From the NCBI GenBank assembly GCA_900318835.1, contig ONLW01000001.1:62001-126000 (forward strand): 64,000 nt of DNA. Reading direction: 5' to 3'. The notes under the pieces were generated by a model. That model did not search any database. It saw only the letters and a list, made by a program, of their open reading frames with translations, and was not told where the DNA came from. Positions 9,107-16,760 of the stretch are shown piece by piece (within the stretch, counting starts at the first letter, position 1; each line of letters opens with the position of its first letter). The stretch is from an uncultured Bacteroidales bacterium. GTDB lineage: Bacteria; Bacteroidota; Bacteroidia; Bacteroidales; P3. Made by a program: the position numbers and the translations under genes.

Positions 9107-10402
9107 CTACTGTTTGAAGACTACATCTTTCCGGTCGGGACTGATGCTGACGGCGGCAATGCTGACACCGGTCTGCTCCTCGATGGCACCGAGGAAGCGG
9201 CGCAATTTCTCCGGCAGCTGGTCGTAGGAGGTGATGCCCTCGAGACTCTGTTTCCAGCCCTCAAAGGGGGTGAGCACCGGGTCAATCTTCACAGTGTTGT
9301 ACTCGAAGGGAATCTCGTCGGTCTGCTGACCGTCGATGGTATAGGCAGTGCACATGTTGACAACGTCGAAGTCATTCATCACGTCAGGCTTGGTGACGTA
9401 GAGTTCGGTGACGCCGTTGATCATGCAGGCGTAGCGCAAAGCGGTGAGGTCGATCCAGCCGCAGCGGCGCGGACGGCCCGTGGTGGCGCCATACTCGTGC
9501 CCCAGCTCACAGAGCTGCTTGCCCGTCTCGTCGTCGAGCTGGGTGGGGAAAGGACCCGCACCCACACGGGTGCAGTAGGCCTTGGTGATACCCATCACCT
9601 TGCCAATGGCCGAGGGTGCCACACCGAGACCGGTGCAGACACCAGCAGTGATGGTGTTGCTGGAGGTGACGAAAGGATAGGTGCCAAAGTCAATGTCGAG
9701 CATCATGGCCTGAGCGCCTTCAGCCAGCACCTTCTTATCTTCCTTAAGACACTGGTTGATAAAGTATTCACTGTTAACAAAGCGAAACTTCTTCAGCGTA
9801 GCCAGACTCTCCATCCACACCTTCTCGTACTCGCCCAGCGTCATGCCGTCGATGCGGAACTGGTCGACATCGAAACCCATGGCGTGTGCCATCATCAGGT
9901 GCTGACACTTCAGCAGGCCGTAGCGCTCAATGAAATCCGGCATCATGATGTCGCCCACACGGATGCCGGTACGGGCAATCTTGTCGGTATAGGCCGGGCC
10001 AATACCTTTCAGCGTCGAGCCAATTTTGCTATTGCCCTTAGCCTGCTCGTTGGCAGCGTCCATCATGCGATGGCTGGGCAGGATAAGGTGAGCTTTCTTA
10101 CTGATAAAGAGATTCTTCACTGCATCCACACCCTTCTCGGTGAGGGCCTCAATCTCCTGACGGAAAATGCGAGGCTCAATGAGCACACCATTGCCGATGA
10201 GGTTGATTTTCTCCTGATGGAAGATACCGCTGGGGATGATATGCAGCACATGCTTGGTGCCATTGAATTCAAGCGTATGGCCTGCATTGGGGCCGCCCTG
10301 GAAACGGGCTACCACGTCGTAGCGCGGTGTCAGCACATCTACAATCTTGCCCTTTCCTTCGTCGCCCCACTGGAGACCTAATAGAACATCTATCTTTGTC
10401 AT
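9107..10402 (-). CDS. purA: PurA, adenylosuccinate synthetase
   Basis: The protein has 431 residues, normal for the family. It joins IMP and aspartate using GTP, the first committed step to AMP. Diagnostic motifs are WGDEGKGK with the catalytic Asp/Lys near residue 13, GGPNAGHTLEFNG, the IMP-loop KGIGPAYTDKIARTG, and the C-terminal TGRPRRCGWID signature. The start at 10402 follows a -7 box (10465-10473) by 62 bases. The gene is probably read through into, or shares a transcript with, the PepSY-like gene. Confidence 0.97.
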   Translation of the reverse strand: MTKIDVLLGLQWGDEGKGKIVDVLTPRYDVVARFQGGPNAGHTLEFNGTKHVLHIIPSGIFHQEKINLIGNGVLIEPRIFRQEIEALTEKGVDAVKNLFISKKAHLILPSHRMMDAANEQAKGNSKIGSTLKGIGPAYTDKIARTGIRVGDIMMPDFIERYGLLKCQHLMMAHAMGFDVDQFRIDGMTLGEYEKVWMESLATLKKFRFVNSEYFINQCLKEDKKVLAEGAQAMMLDIDFGTYPFVTSSNTITAGVCTGLGVAPSAIGKVMGITKAYCTRVGAGPFPTQLDDETGKQLCELGHEYGATTGRPRRCGWIDLTALRYACMINGVTELYVTKPDVMNDFDVVNMCTAYTIDGQQTDEIPFEYNTVKIDPVLTPFEGWKQSLEGITSYDQLPEKLRRFLGAIEEQTGVSIAAVSISPDRKDVVFKQ

Positions 10403-10464
10403 ATATAGTTTATTTTCAATTCTTAATCAATATTTTACCCTCACAATACTACATCTACAAAAAT

Positions 10465-10473
10465 GCAAAAATA
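10465..10473 (-). promoter_or_regulatory. -7 box for purA
   Basis: On the minus strand this reads TATTTTTGC, matching TAnnTTTGC, 62 bases before the purA ATG. Confidence 0.6.
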
Positions 10474-10578
10474 CAACTTTTTTCCCGAATGACAAAATTT
10501 ATTTTACGTCCGAGTATACGCCCTTCCCCACCCCGCCCTCGGAGAGGGAACAGGAGATGGGAAACAACCTGACAAAAA

Positions 10579-10659
10579 CCTGTCATCACCTACCACGGTA
10601 GGAGATGGGTAGGCGTTGGGTAGGAGATGATAAAGAGTTGGGTAAGACTTGGTAGGTAG
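10579..10659. repeat. Intergenic 11-nt-unit palindromic element, copy R2
   Basis: The centre CCTACCACGGTAGG is at 10589-10602. The right arm is a clean series of 11-nt units: TAGGAGATGGG, TAGGCGTTGGG, TAGGAGATGAT, AAAGAGTTGGG, TAAGACTTGG, TAGG. The left arm is short (about one unit) and then degenerates. The terminator of the transketolase gene is adjacent. The remainder of this 362-base gap also holds a CCCTCGGAGAGGG-type repeat near 10531. Confidence 0.85.
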
Positions 10660-10695
10660 AAGGCATTATTTATCAGTCACTTATAGACAACAAAA

Positions 10696-10721
10696 AAGCA
10701 CCCCTTTGATAAGAGGTGCTT
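10696..10721 (-). terminator. Terminator of the transketolase-half gene
   Basis: AAGCACCCCTT and AAGAGGTGCTT form a stem around TGAT. A run of six T follows on the minus strand. It lies 44 bases past the stop. Confidence 0.75.
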
Positions 10722-10764
10722 AAAAACATTTCATTTTCACCTATCCATCTGACTGACAGACAGA

Positions 10765-11613
10765 TTAGAAGTCACCGAGGGTCTCGGGGAGCTGTGCGAG
10801 GGCCTTGGGCAGGTCGTCGGCACTGAGGACGGAACCGTGGTACTTGTTGGTGTCCTGCATGAAGTCGACACCATAGCCCATCTTGGTGGTGAGAATGACG
10901 CACACGGGGCTACCCTGACCGCTCATCTGCTTGGCCTTGGCCATGCCGTCGAGCACCTGCTGCATATCGTTACCGTTCTCAATCACAACCACTTTCCAAA
11001 GGAAGCTCTCGAACTTGGCCTTGAGGTCGCCGAGAGTCATCACCTCGTCGACGGTGGCATCGATCTGCTGATTGTTGTAGTCGATAGTGGCTATGAGGTT
11101 ATCGACCTTCTTGGCACCGGCGAACATCACGGCCTCCCAAATCTGGCCTTCCTCCAGTTCGCCATCGCCATGCATGGTGTAGACGAGGTGCTTGTCGCCC
11201 GTCATCTTCTTGCCGAGGGCAGCACCGACACCAACGCTAAGTCCCTGACCCAGAGATCCGCTAGCCATGCGAATGCCCGGCAGACCGTGCTCGGTAGAGG
11301 GATGCCCTTGCAGGCGGGTACCGAACTTGCGGAAGGTCTTCAACTCGTCGACGGGAAAATAGCCGCGGCGGGCCATGGTGCTGTAAATCACCGGCGTGAT
11401 GTGACCCTGACTGACGAAGAGCATGTCCTCGCCCTCACCGCTCATGGTGAAGTTCTTGGGGTCGAAATCCATAAGGTTGAAATTCATGGCCACAAACCAG
11501 TCGGCAGTGCCGAGCGAGCCGCCCGGATGGCCGCTCTTGGCATTGGTGGTCATTCTCAAAATGTCGCGGCGCACCTGCGTCGCAATCTGCTGAAGTTCTG
11601 CTGTTGTTTTCAT
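10765..11613 (-). CDS. Transketolase, N-terminal (TPP-binding) half
   Basis: The protein has 282 residues and is the pyrophosphate/TPP-binding half of a split transketolase. Motifs are SGHPGGSLG (27-35), SQGHITP (68-74) and GDGELEEGQIWEA (149-161, the TPP GDG motif). Split transketolases work as a pair with a C-terminal pyrimidine-binding half, which is normally encoded immediately downstream. Here the next thing downstream is a terminator, a repeat element and purA, and no C-terminal half exists in the window. The start lies 6 bases after the restriction-enzyme stop, so expression probably depends on the upstream operon. Confidence 0.92.
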   Translation of the reverse strand: MKTTAELQQIATQVRRDILRMTTNAKSGHPGGSLGTADWFVAMNFNLMDFDPKNFTMSGEGEDMLFVSQGHITPVIYSTMARRGYFPVDELKTFRKFGTRLQGHPSTEHGLPGIRMASGSLGQGLSVGVGAALGKKMTGDKHLVYTMHGDGELEEGQIWEAVMFAGAKKVDNLIATIDYNNQQIDATVDEVMTLGDLKAKFESFLWKVVVIENGNDMQQVLDGMAKAKQMSGQGSPVCVILTTKMGYGVDFMQDTNKYHGSVLSADDLPKALAQLPETLGDF

Positions 11614-11619
11614 ATTTTG

Positions 11620-12657
11620 TTATTTATTATTTGCGTTTATCAGTTTGACTATTGCTCTAATTTTATTGACAAATTTCCGTTTCTCATGCTCACTGCTTGT
11701 GATGTTGGTGGTAATGTATTTCTGCCTGACAAGCATTGATGCGCCAAGCCTACTCTCAACTTCATCGGTAATACATGATGCCACAAGAATAGTGACAGCA
11801 TTGGGGTATTCTGCCAAAGTGTTTTCAAACGATTTAAACATTGCACCGAGCCTTTCCAAAGCACCAGCAGGATCAAGACCCGATTTAATTTCAATCACAC
11901 CGACAATAGCGCCATTACCATCATACATAGTCACATCAGGCTCTGACGAGAACAAAATAGAATATCCGTTCACCAAATTAATAACTTTTATGCAGTCAAA
12001 ATCATCCCCAAGATCCCATTCTGAAACACTATGAATGTGATTGTCTTTATCTATCACAGACGTAACCTCAGAGTGAACGAACAATTCGTGAAAGATAATT
12101 GTCCTTATGACACGCTCGCCTTCCGCACCGATTGAATTTCTCCAAGAACCGTCTATTTTTGTTCCTGCGGTGGCATACATCATCCCTTCGAGTTTCTTTT
12201 CGTTAATGTCCAAGGCTAAAGAAATAACTGTTGACATGGTTTCATTGATGGTTTGCACCAACCTTTCGACTTGACCATGGGACAATCTTCCCGATTCCAC
12301 TTTCCCATCTTCAATGCCTTCGACATTAGACACACCCGAAATTGCCTTTAAACCTTTTTGTGGTATCATCGCAATTGAACGATAATACTTTAAAAAATGA
12401 GGATTCAGCTGCAAAACCTTAGGATGAACAAACACCAGCATTGGCATGATGTCATTCTTTTCCACTATTTCCCAAGCCTCATCACTTATGTGAAACAAAG
12501 TTCTATCTCTCCATCCAAGTTTTGGACCTTCTATTTTTGCATGTTTTTTGACTTGAACAAACAAACCGAAATATCCTTCTGTGCGAAGTCTGTTATAGAA
12601 GAATGTCGACTTTAATAAGTAACTTTCCTTTGTAACTGATTCTGGTACTTTAGGCAT
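11620..12657 (-). CDS. Type II restriction endonuclease (PD-(D/E)XK fold)
   Basis: The protein has 345 residues. A candidate nuclease core is visible: Glu239-Pro240-Asp241 in SSEPDVTMYDG, then Glu256-Ile257-Lys258 in GVIEIKSGLDPAGALERLGA, which fits PD-X(n)-ExK. The segment around EIKSGLDPAGALERLG resembles XcyI-type enzymes, but those usually pair with a non-m5C methylase, so the family is uncertain. It starts 3 bases after the methyltransferase stop and is followed after 6 bases by the transketolase half. Its AT content and codon use are visibly different from neighbours (many AAA, TTT, ATA), suggesting acquisition by transfer together with the methylase. Confidence 0.8.
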   Translation of the reverse strand: MPKVPESVTKESYLLKSTFFYNRLRTEGYFGLFVQVKKHAKIEGPKLGWRDRTLFHISDEAWEIVEKNDIMPMLVFVHPKVLQLNPHFLKYYRSIAMIPQKGLKAISGVSNVEGIEDGKVESGRLSHGQVERLVQTINETMSTVISLALDINEKKLEGMMYATAGTKIDGSWRNSIGAEGERVIRTIIFHELFVHSEVTSVIDKDNHIHSVSEWDLGDDFDCIKVINLVNGYSILFSSEPDVTMYDGNGAIVGVIEIKSGLDPAGALERLGAMFKSFENTLAEYPNAVTILVASCITDEVESRLGASMLVRQKYITTNITSSEHEKRKFVNKIRAIVKLINANNK

Positions 12658-12660
12658 ATT

Positions 12661-13062
12661 CTAACTATTAAAAATTTGCTGCATTATTTCTATTGCCACG
12701 GCTTCAGCCAATTTCGGCGGCACCGCATTACCCACCTGTCCAAACTGTGTCATGCTGGTCTTTCTCTTGGAGCTGTATGAATCCAATCTAACACCTTTGA
12801 ACTCCCAATCCAACGGGAAAGTTTGCAAACAAGCCAGTTCACGGACAGTAAGCATTCTATCTTCATATGGATGAATAAAATCACGATATCCACTCCTAGT
12901 TACAGTAGGGGAAGGCTTGTTGGGGTCAAGCCTGCGGTAGGTGCATCCAAATGTTTGTTCCACATCAGACAATTTACCCCCAATGGGCACCTTTCTTATT
13001 TTTTCCAGCGTCGATGGTGAGTGAGCTGTAACTTGATGATTAGGAATGTGTTCAATATCCAT
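12661..13062 (-). CDS. m5C DNA methyltransferase, C-terminal part (motifs IX-X)
   Basis: This holds the second half of a Dcm-type cytosine-5 methyltransferase: the end of the target-recognition region, RRLDPNKPSPTVTRSG (motif IX), LTVRELACLQTFP, and FGQVGNAVPPKLAEAVA (motif X). It is in a different frame from the first half. The switch lies in an AGAGAGA dinucleotide run at about 13064-13073. The ATG at 13062 overlaps the first part's stop by 11 bases, so translation as a separate subunit is conceivable, as in the two-subunit AquI methylase. A frameshift mutation, phase variation or a sequencing error are the alternatives. Confidence 0.8.
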   Translation of the reverse strand: MDIEHIPNHQVTAHSPSTLEKIRKVPIGGKLSDVEQTFGCTYRRLDPNKPSPTVTRSGYRDFIHPYEDRMLTVRELACLQTFPLDWEFKGVRLDSYSSKRKTSMTQFGQVGNAVPPKLAEAVAIEIMQQIFNS

Positions 13063-13759
13063 ATTTCTCTCTCCTTGCTTTAATTGTTTCTGCAATACGT
13101 TGGGCATTTTCTGAAGGTGCTTCCGGATCGGGAAGGTTTCCTATTGCATCCCATACAGTCTTGTGTGGTTCAAAAACATGAGGAGCAGGGTACTTGAAAC
13201 TCTTTCCCTCCCGATTGCCCACAAGAATCAGACGTTCCCTATATTGCGGTGCATCATAATCCACGGCATTTAAAATCTGTGGCGTACTAATGGTATACTT
13301 GTATGTATTGCCGTTGTATTCTATTGGTTTACCGAGTTCATCAAGCAGTAACTGCATAGCACGGCCACCATCCCAATTAGTCAAACCTTTCACATTTTCC
13401 AATACAAACCCCACTGGCAATGTCTCTCTAACAACCCGCACATACTCAAATAACAACTTCCCCCTGTCATCATCAAGGCCCTTTCGTAAGCCTGCCAGAC
13501 TAAAGCTCTGACATGGAGGGCCACCTATCACTAACGCAGCCTCACCAACTTTCAGCCCTGCAGTTTTAAGTATTTCTTCTCCAGACACTTCTACGATACT
13601 TTTGTTAATCACAGGAGTTTCCGGGGCATTTGCACGCAATGTCTCACAACATGATGGGTCTATTTCCACTGCCACTGCAATATCAAAACCTGCATGACGA
13701 AATCCAATGTCCATTCCGCCCGCACCAGAAAAAAGACTTATTACCTTTAGCGAATTCAT
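13052..13759 (-). CDS. m5C DNA methyltransferase, N-terminal part (motifs I-VIII)
   Basis: The part has 235 residues with FSGAGG (10-15, SAM binding), GGPPCQSFS with the catalytic Cys83, FVLENVKGL and QYRERLILVGNR. It therefore holds the SAM-binding and catalytic motifs but lacks motifs IX and X, which follow in another frame (12661-13062). Together the parts make a normal-length methylase that would protect host DNA from the adjacent endonuclease. The ATG overlaps the stop of the upstream lipoprotein gene as ATGA, so the R-M genes are translationally coupled into the host operon. Confidence 0.9.
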   Translation of the reverse strand: MNSLKVISLFSGAGGMDIGFRHAGFDIAVAVEIDPSCCETLRANAPETPVINKSIVEVSGEEILKTAGLKVGEAALVIGGPPCQSFSLAGLRKGLDDDRGKLLFEYVRVVRETLPVGFVLENVKGLTNWDGGRAMQLLLDELGKPIEYNGNTYKYTISTPQILNAVDYDAPQYRERLILVGNREGKSFKYPAPHVFEPHKTVWDAIGNLPDPEAPSENAQRIAETIKARREKYGY

Positions 13760-14205
13760 TTCTTCAGCTTAAATACATACTGCCTCGAGTTCTGGTCGAC
13801 GGCGAAGAGTTCGCTGCCGTGGCGGGTGACGGTGACAGAGAGGGTGTTCTCGTCCCAGTCGTGGATGGTGCCTGACCCTCGGTCACCTTTCATGGTGACA
13901 TGACCCCAGACACGTCCCTGTGCACCTTCAGTCTCCACATAGATGGTCTCAGCCTTGGCGTTGTTGCGTGGGGAGGCTGCGGGTTTGGCTACCGGCTTGA
14001 CCTTTGCCACAGGGGCAGGTCGGGTCTCGGGCTCTTCCTCCTCGGGTACCAGCTGGATTTCCACGGTGTCGGAGAATTCCTCAACAACAACTTGCGAGCC
14101 ATCCTGCATGGCAGTGCTGTCAACGGTGCCACCTTGATTCTTGCATCCGGCCAACGTCATCAGTGCCAGCGCGGGAAAGGCTAATATCAATGCTTTCTTA
14201 TACAT
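13756..14205 (-). CDS. Small lipoprotein of unknown function
   Basis: The protein has 149 residues from the ATG at 14205. A Met four codons upstream at 14217 would overlap the preceding gene. A lipoprotein signal ends in LMTLAGC. A Glu/Pro-rich low-complexity stretch follows (EEEEPETRPAPVAK...), then a C-terminal globular part of about 55 residues (GRVWGHVTMKGDRGSGTIHDWDENTLSVT...) of unknown fold. It is placed between a periplasmic-type endonuclease and the R-M genes; the stop overlaps the methylase start. Confidence 0.8.
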   Translation of the reverse strand: MYKKALILAFPALALMTLAGCKNQGGTVDSTAMQDGSQVVVEEFSDTVEIQLVPEEEEPETRPAPVAKVKPVAKPAASPRNNAKAETIYVETEGAQGRVWGHVTMKGDRGSGTIHDWDENTLSVTVTRHGSELFAVDQNSRQYVFKLKK

Positions 14206-14206
14206 A

Positions 14207-15001
14207 TTAATATACATATCTTTTCCAAAAATTCCAATCTATCGTAGCCTCCGCCGCCTCGTCGGCACGGGGGAAGAGGTTGCGTCCGATGACATGTTCC
14301 ACACTGTCGACCGTCACGGCATAATGCTTCGGTGCAAAACTCTGCGACGAGTTGTCAACAATGAACCCCATGGTCTGAAGTTTCCCTTCAACCTCCACAG
14401 CCAGCGCCTTAAAGAAAGCGTCGGGCACCTGCACACGACCTTTTCCGATGGTGCCGTGACGGTGGTCGGTGAAAATGGGGCCGCAAACGATATACACAGG
14501 CTCACTGCATTGCGCCATCGCACGGCATAATTCTTCAATCTTACGCCAAGCGCTACTATTCATCTCATGATTCTGCGGACAGACATTAGTGAAATAGAAA
14601 CTCTCCTCCAGAGCCTTGAGATTCCACTTCATGTCGGCTCTCGGAGCCATGTGACCCTTGTCCCAGCCGCTGTGGCTGTAATCCTCGCGGCAGGCCTTTG
14701 GCTCCCTCACATCGGGGTCACGGCTAAAGGATTCATGGCAGTAGCTACTATTGTTGACATCCCCAGCACAAGCCCAACCCTGGGTAAGACGCCACGCCAC
14801 CCAATCGGGCACTAGTGTCTCGTGATTATAGGAGGCGGTGTAAGCCAAGTGTCGCACGATGTCCTCGTCTTCGTTGTATTCCGGTACCTCGAATTTCTCA
14901 TGCTGCGGCATAGGAACGTCCTGGGGTCCCTTGGTGACAAGGAATCCCACCGCCAAGATGGCGACAAAAACTATTCCTCCTATGAGCAGCACCTTTCTCA
15001 T
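14207..15001 (-). CDS. DNA/RNA non-specific endonuclease (NucA/NUC1 type), membrane-anchored
   Basis: The protein has 264 residues from the ATG at 15001, chosen because it follows the upstream stop by 2 bases and begins the hydrophobic segment MRKVLLIGGIVFVAILAVGF. The beta-beta-alpha-metal nuclease motif is DKGHMAPRADM, where DKGH replaces the common DRGH, followed by NVCPQNHEMN carrying the metal-binding Asn. FIVDN and NLFP at the C-terminus also fit the family. It probably degrades nucleic acid outside the cytoplasm, anchored by its N-terminal helix. Confidence 0.9.
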   Translation of the reverse strand: MRKVLLIGGIVFVAILAVGFLVTKGPQDVPMPQHEKFEVPEYNEDEDIVRHLAYTASYNHETLVPDWVAWRLTQGWACAGDVNNSSYCHESFSRDPDVREPKACREDYSHSGWDKGHMAPRADMKWNLKALEESFYFTNVCPQNHEMNSSAWRKIEELCRAMAQCSEPVYIVCGPIFTDHRHGTIGKGRVQVPDAFFKALAVEVEGKLQTMGFIVDNSSQSFAPKHYAVTVDSVEHVIGRNLFPRADEAAEATIDWNFWKRYVY

Positions 15002-15003
15002 TG

Positions 15004-16404
15004 TCAGATTTCCACTTCTTGCCGGAACGTGGGTATCGTTATGTTCTTCCAACCATCCTTGCCAAGGGTTTCGGCAAAGTGTTCCTGCGTCTCCTCCTCA
15101 CCATGGACGATGAAAATTCCTTTGACCTTCTTTTTGTCCAGACATCCAATATAACGCATCATCTCCTTGTAGTCGCCGTGACCGGAGAGGGAATCGATAC
15201 GACGCAACTCGGCACGCACCTTGTGCGGTTGTCCGAAGATGGAAACCGTCTCGTCGCCACGCATAATCTTGGCGCCTAGCGTCGACGGCTCGCAGTAGCC
15301 CACACAAAGGATAGTCGTGGCTGGATTGTCGATATGGTTGGCCAGGTGGTGTTTCACACGGCCGGCCTCCATCATGCCGCTGGCGGCGATGATGACGCAG
15401 GGCTTGTGGCGGATGTTGAGCTGTTTGCTCTCCATGACACTCTGGATGTAATGCAAACGGTTGAATCCGAAGGGGTCGGGGTCGGTTTTGCAATACTCGG
15501 CAATCTCATCGTTGAAGCACTCGGTGTGCAGACGCATAATGTCGGTAGCACTGATACTCAGCGGGCTGTCGACGAAGACATCGATATCAGGCAGCAGTTT
15601 GGCATGCTCCAGCCGGTCGAGGGCATAGATAATTTCCTGTGCACGGCCGATGGCGAAACTGGGGATGATGAGCTTGCCCTTCTTCTTGGTACAAGTGTCG
15701 AGTACCGCCATAAGCAGTTCCTGCTCGGCATCCTGGATGCTCTCATGCAGACGGTCGCCGTAGGTCGATTCCATGATGAGGTAGTCCACCTGCGGGAAGG
15801 GCTCTGGGTCCTTCAGTATCTGCTTGTCGTAGCGGCCGATGTCGCCCGTGAATCCCAGGCGAATCTTGCGGCGGCCATCCTTAATCTCCATATAGACAAG
15901 AGCTGAGCCGAGAATATGGCCCGCGTCGAAGAACTCGACGGTAACCTCGCCCTCGATATTGAACTTCTTGTGGTAGGGCACACTGATAAAGCAGCTCATG
16001 CACTGCTGGGCGTCCTGTTCGTCATAGATGGGTTCCACGGGAGAGAGGCCCTGAGCCTTGCGTTTCTTGTTGAAGGTCTGCGTATCCTGCTCCTGGATGC
16101 GGCCGGCATCGGCCAGCATGATGGCACAGAGGTCGCGCGTGGCGGGAGTGCACAGCACCGTGCCACGGAAGCCGTTCTTGTAGATATAGGGGATAAGGCC
16201 CGAATGGTCGATATGGGCATGGCTGAGCACCAGATAATCAATTTCTTCGGGATCGAAACCCAAGTCACGGTTCATGGCGTCGGTCTCCAAACCCTTGCCC
16301 TGGTACATGCCGCAATCGAGCAGGATCTTCAGTCCGCTCTTGGTCGTTATCAAGTGTTTGCTGCCCGTCACCTCACGGGTAGCTCCCATAAATTGCAGTT
16401 TCAT
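15004..16404 (-). CDS. Beta-CASP metallo-beta-lactamase fold nuclease
   Basis: The protein has 466 residues. The metallo-beta-lactamase core has SHAHIDHSG (the HxHxDH zinc motif, about 60-66), DAGHILGS and FTGDIGR. The beta-CASP insertion and C-terminal motifs are PSFAIGRAQE, IIAASGMMEAGRVKHHL and LSGHGD. This places it with CPSF73-like RNA-processing nucleases that are common in Bacteria and Archaea. It heads the minus-strand run that continues into the DNA/RNA endonuclease; a -7 box lies at 16432-16439. Confidence 0.93.
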   Translation of the reverse strand: MKLQFMGATREVTGSKHLITTKSGLKILLDCGMYQGKGLETDAMNRDLGFDPEEIDYLVLSHAHIDHSGLIPYIYKNGFRGTVLCTPATRDLCAIMLADAGRIQEQDTQTFNKKRKAQGLSPVEPIYDEQDAQQCMSCFISVPYHKKFNIEGEVTVEFFDAGHILGSALVYMEIKDGRRKIRLGFTGDIGRYDKQILKDPEPFPQVDYLIMESTYGDRLHESIQDAEQELLMAVLDTCTKKKGKLIIPSFAIGRAQEIIYALDRLEHAKLLPDIDVFVDSPLSISATDIMRLHTECFNDEIAEYCKTDPDPFGFNRLHYIQSVMESKQLNIRHKPCVIIAASGMMEAGRVKHHLANHIDNPATTILCVGYCEPSTLGAKIMRGDETVSIFGQPHKVRAELRRIDSLSGHGDYKEMMRYIGCLDKKKVKGIFIVHGEEETQEHFAETLGKDGWKNITIPTFRQEVEI

Positions 16405-16431
16405 TGTCAGTTAGTTTTTCTATCGAAAATG

Positions 16432-16439
16432 CAAATATA
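16432..16439 (-). promoter_or_regulatory. -7 box for the beta-CASP nuclease operon
   Basis: The minus strand reads TATATTTG (TAnnTTTG), 27 bases before the ATG. No good -33 partner was found. Confidence 0.55.
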
Positions 16440-16530
16440 CAAATAAACTTTTTTATAAACGCGACAGACGGCAAAATATTGCCTCACAGAATGTTTTTTT
16501 TCAACCGACGCATAATTAGGCTTTTGTACA

Positions 16531-16613
16531 GTAGTTGTTCGATACTTGTCCGATAGTTGTCCGATAAACTATTGGACAACTATCGGACAACTGATGGTTA
16601 ACTGTAGGGCAAC
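16531..16613. repeat. Palindromic 11-nt-unit element with a different unit, R8
   Basis: To the left are units of 11 bases close to AGTTGTCCGAT (16531-16565). To the right are their reverse complements (TTGGACAACTA, TCGGACAACTG, ATGGTTAACTG, TAGGGCAAC). The inner arms can pair over more than 20 bp (ACTTGTCCGATAGTTGTCC with GGACAACTATCGGACAACT, one mismatch). The architecture matches R1-R7 but the sequence does not. It sits between divergent promoters for the nuclease and yidC. Confidence 0.85.
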
Positions 16614-16652
16614 GGGGCAATATGGAAGCATCTAACCGAGGGGGAAAAACTT

Positions 16653-16683
16653 TTTGTATTTTTATAAAAAAAGCGTATCTTTG
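16653..16683 (+). promoter_or_regulatory. Complete -33/-7 promoter for yidC
   Basis: TTTG at 16653-16656, a 19-base spacer, and TATCTTTG at 16676-16683 are an exact fit to the Bacteroidota TTTG-N19-TAnnTTTG promoter. The leader is about 70 bases. Confidence 0.8.
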
Positions 16684-16760
16684 CAATTTATTCCATGCGA
16701 GGACACGGAGTATAAGAAACTGAATAATAAATAAGTACTAATAAAACAGAAACTACAAGA

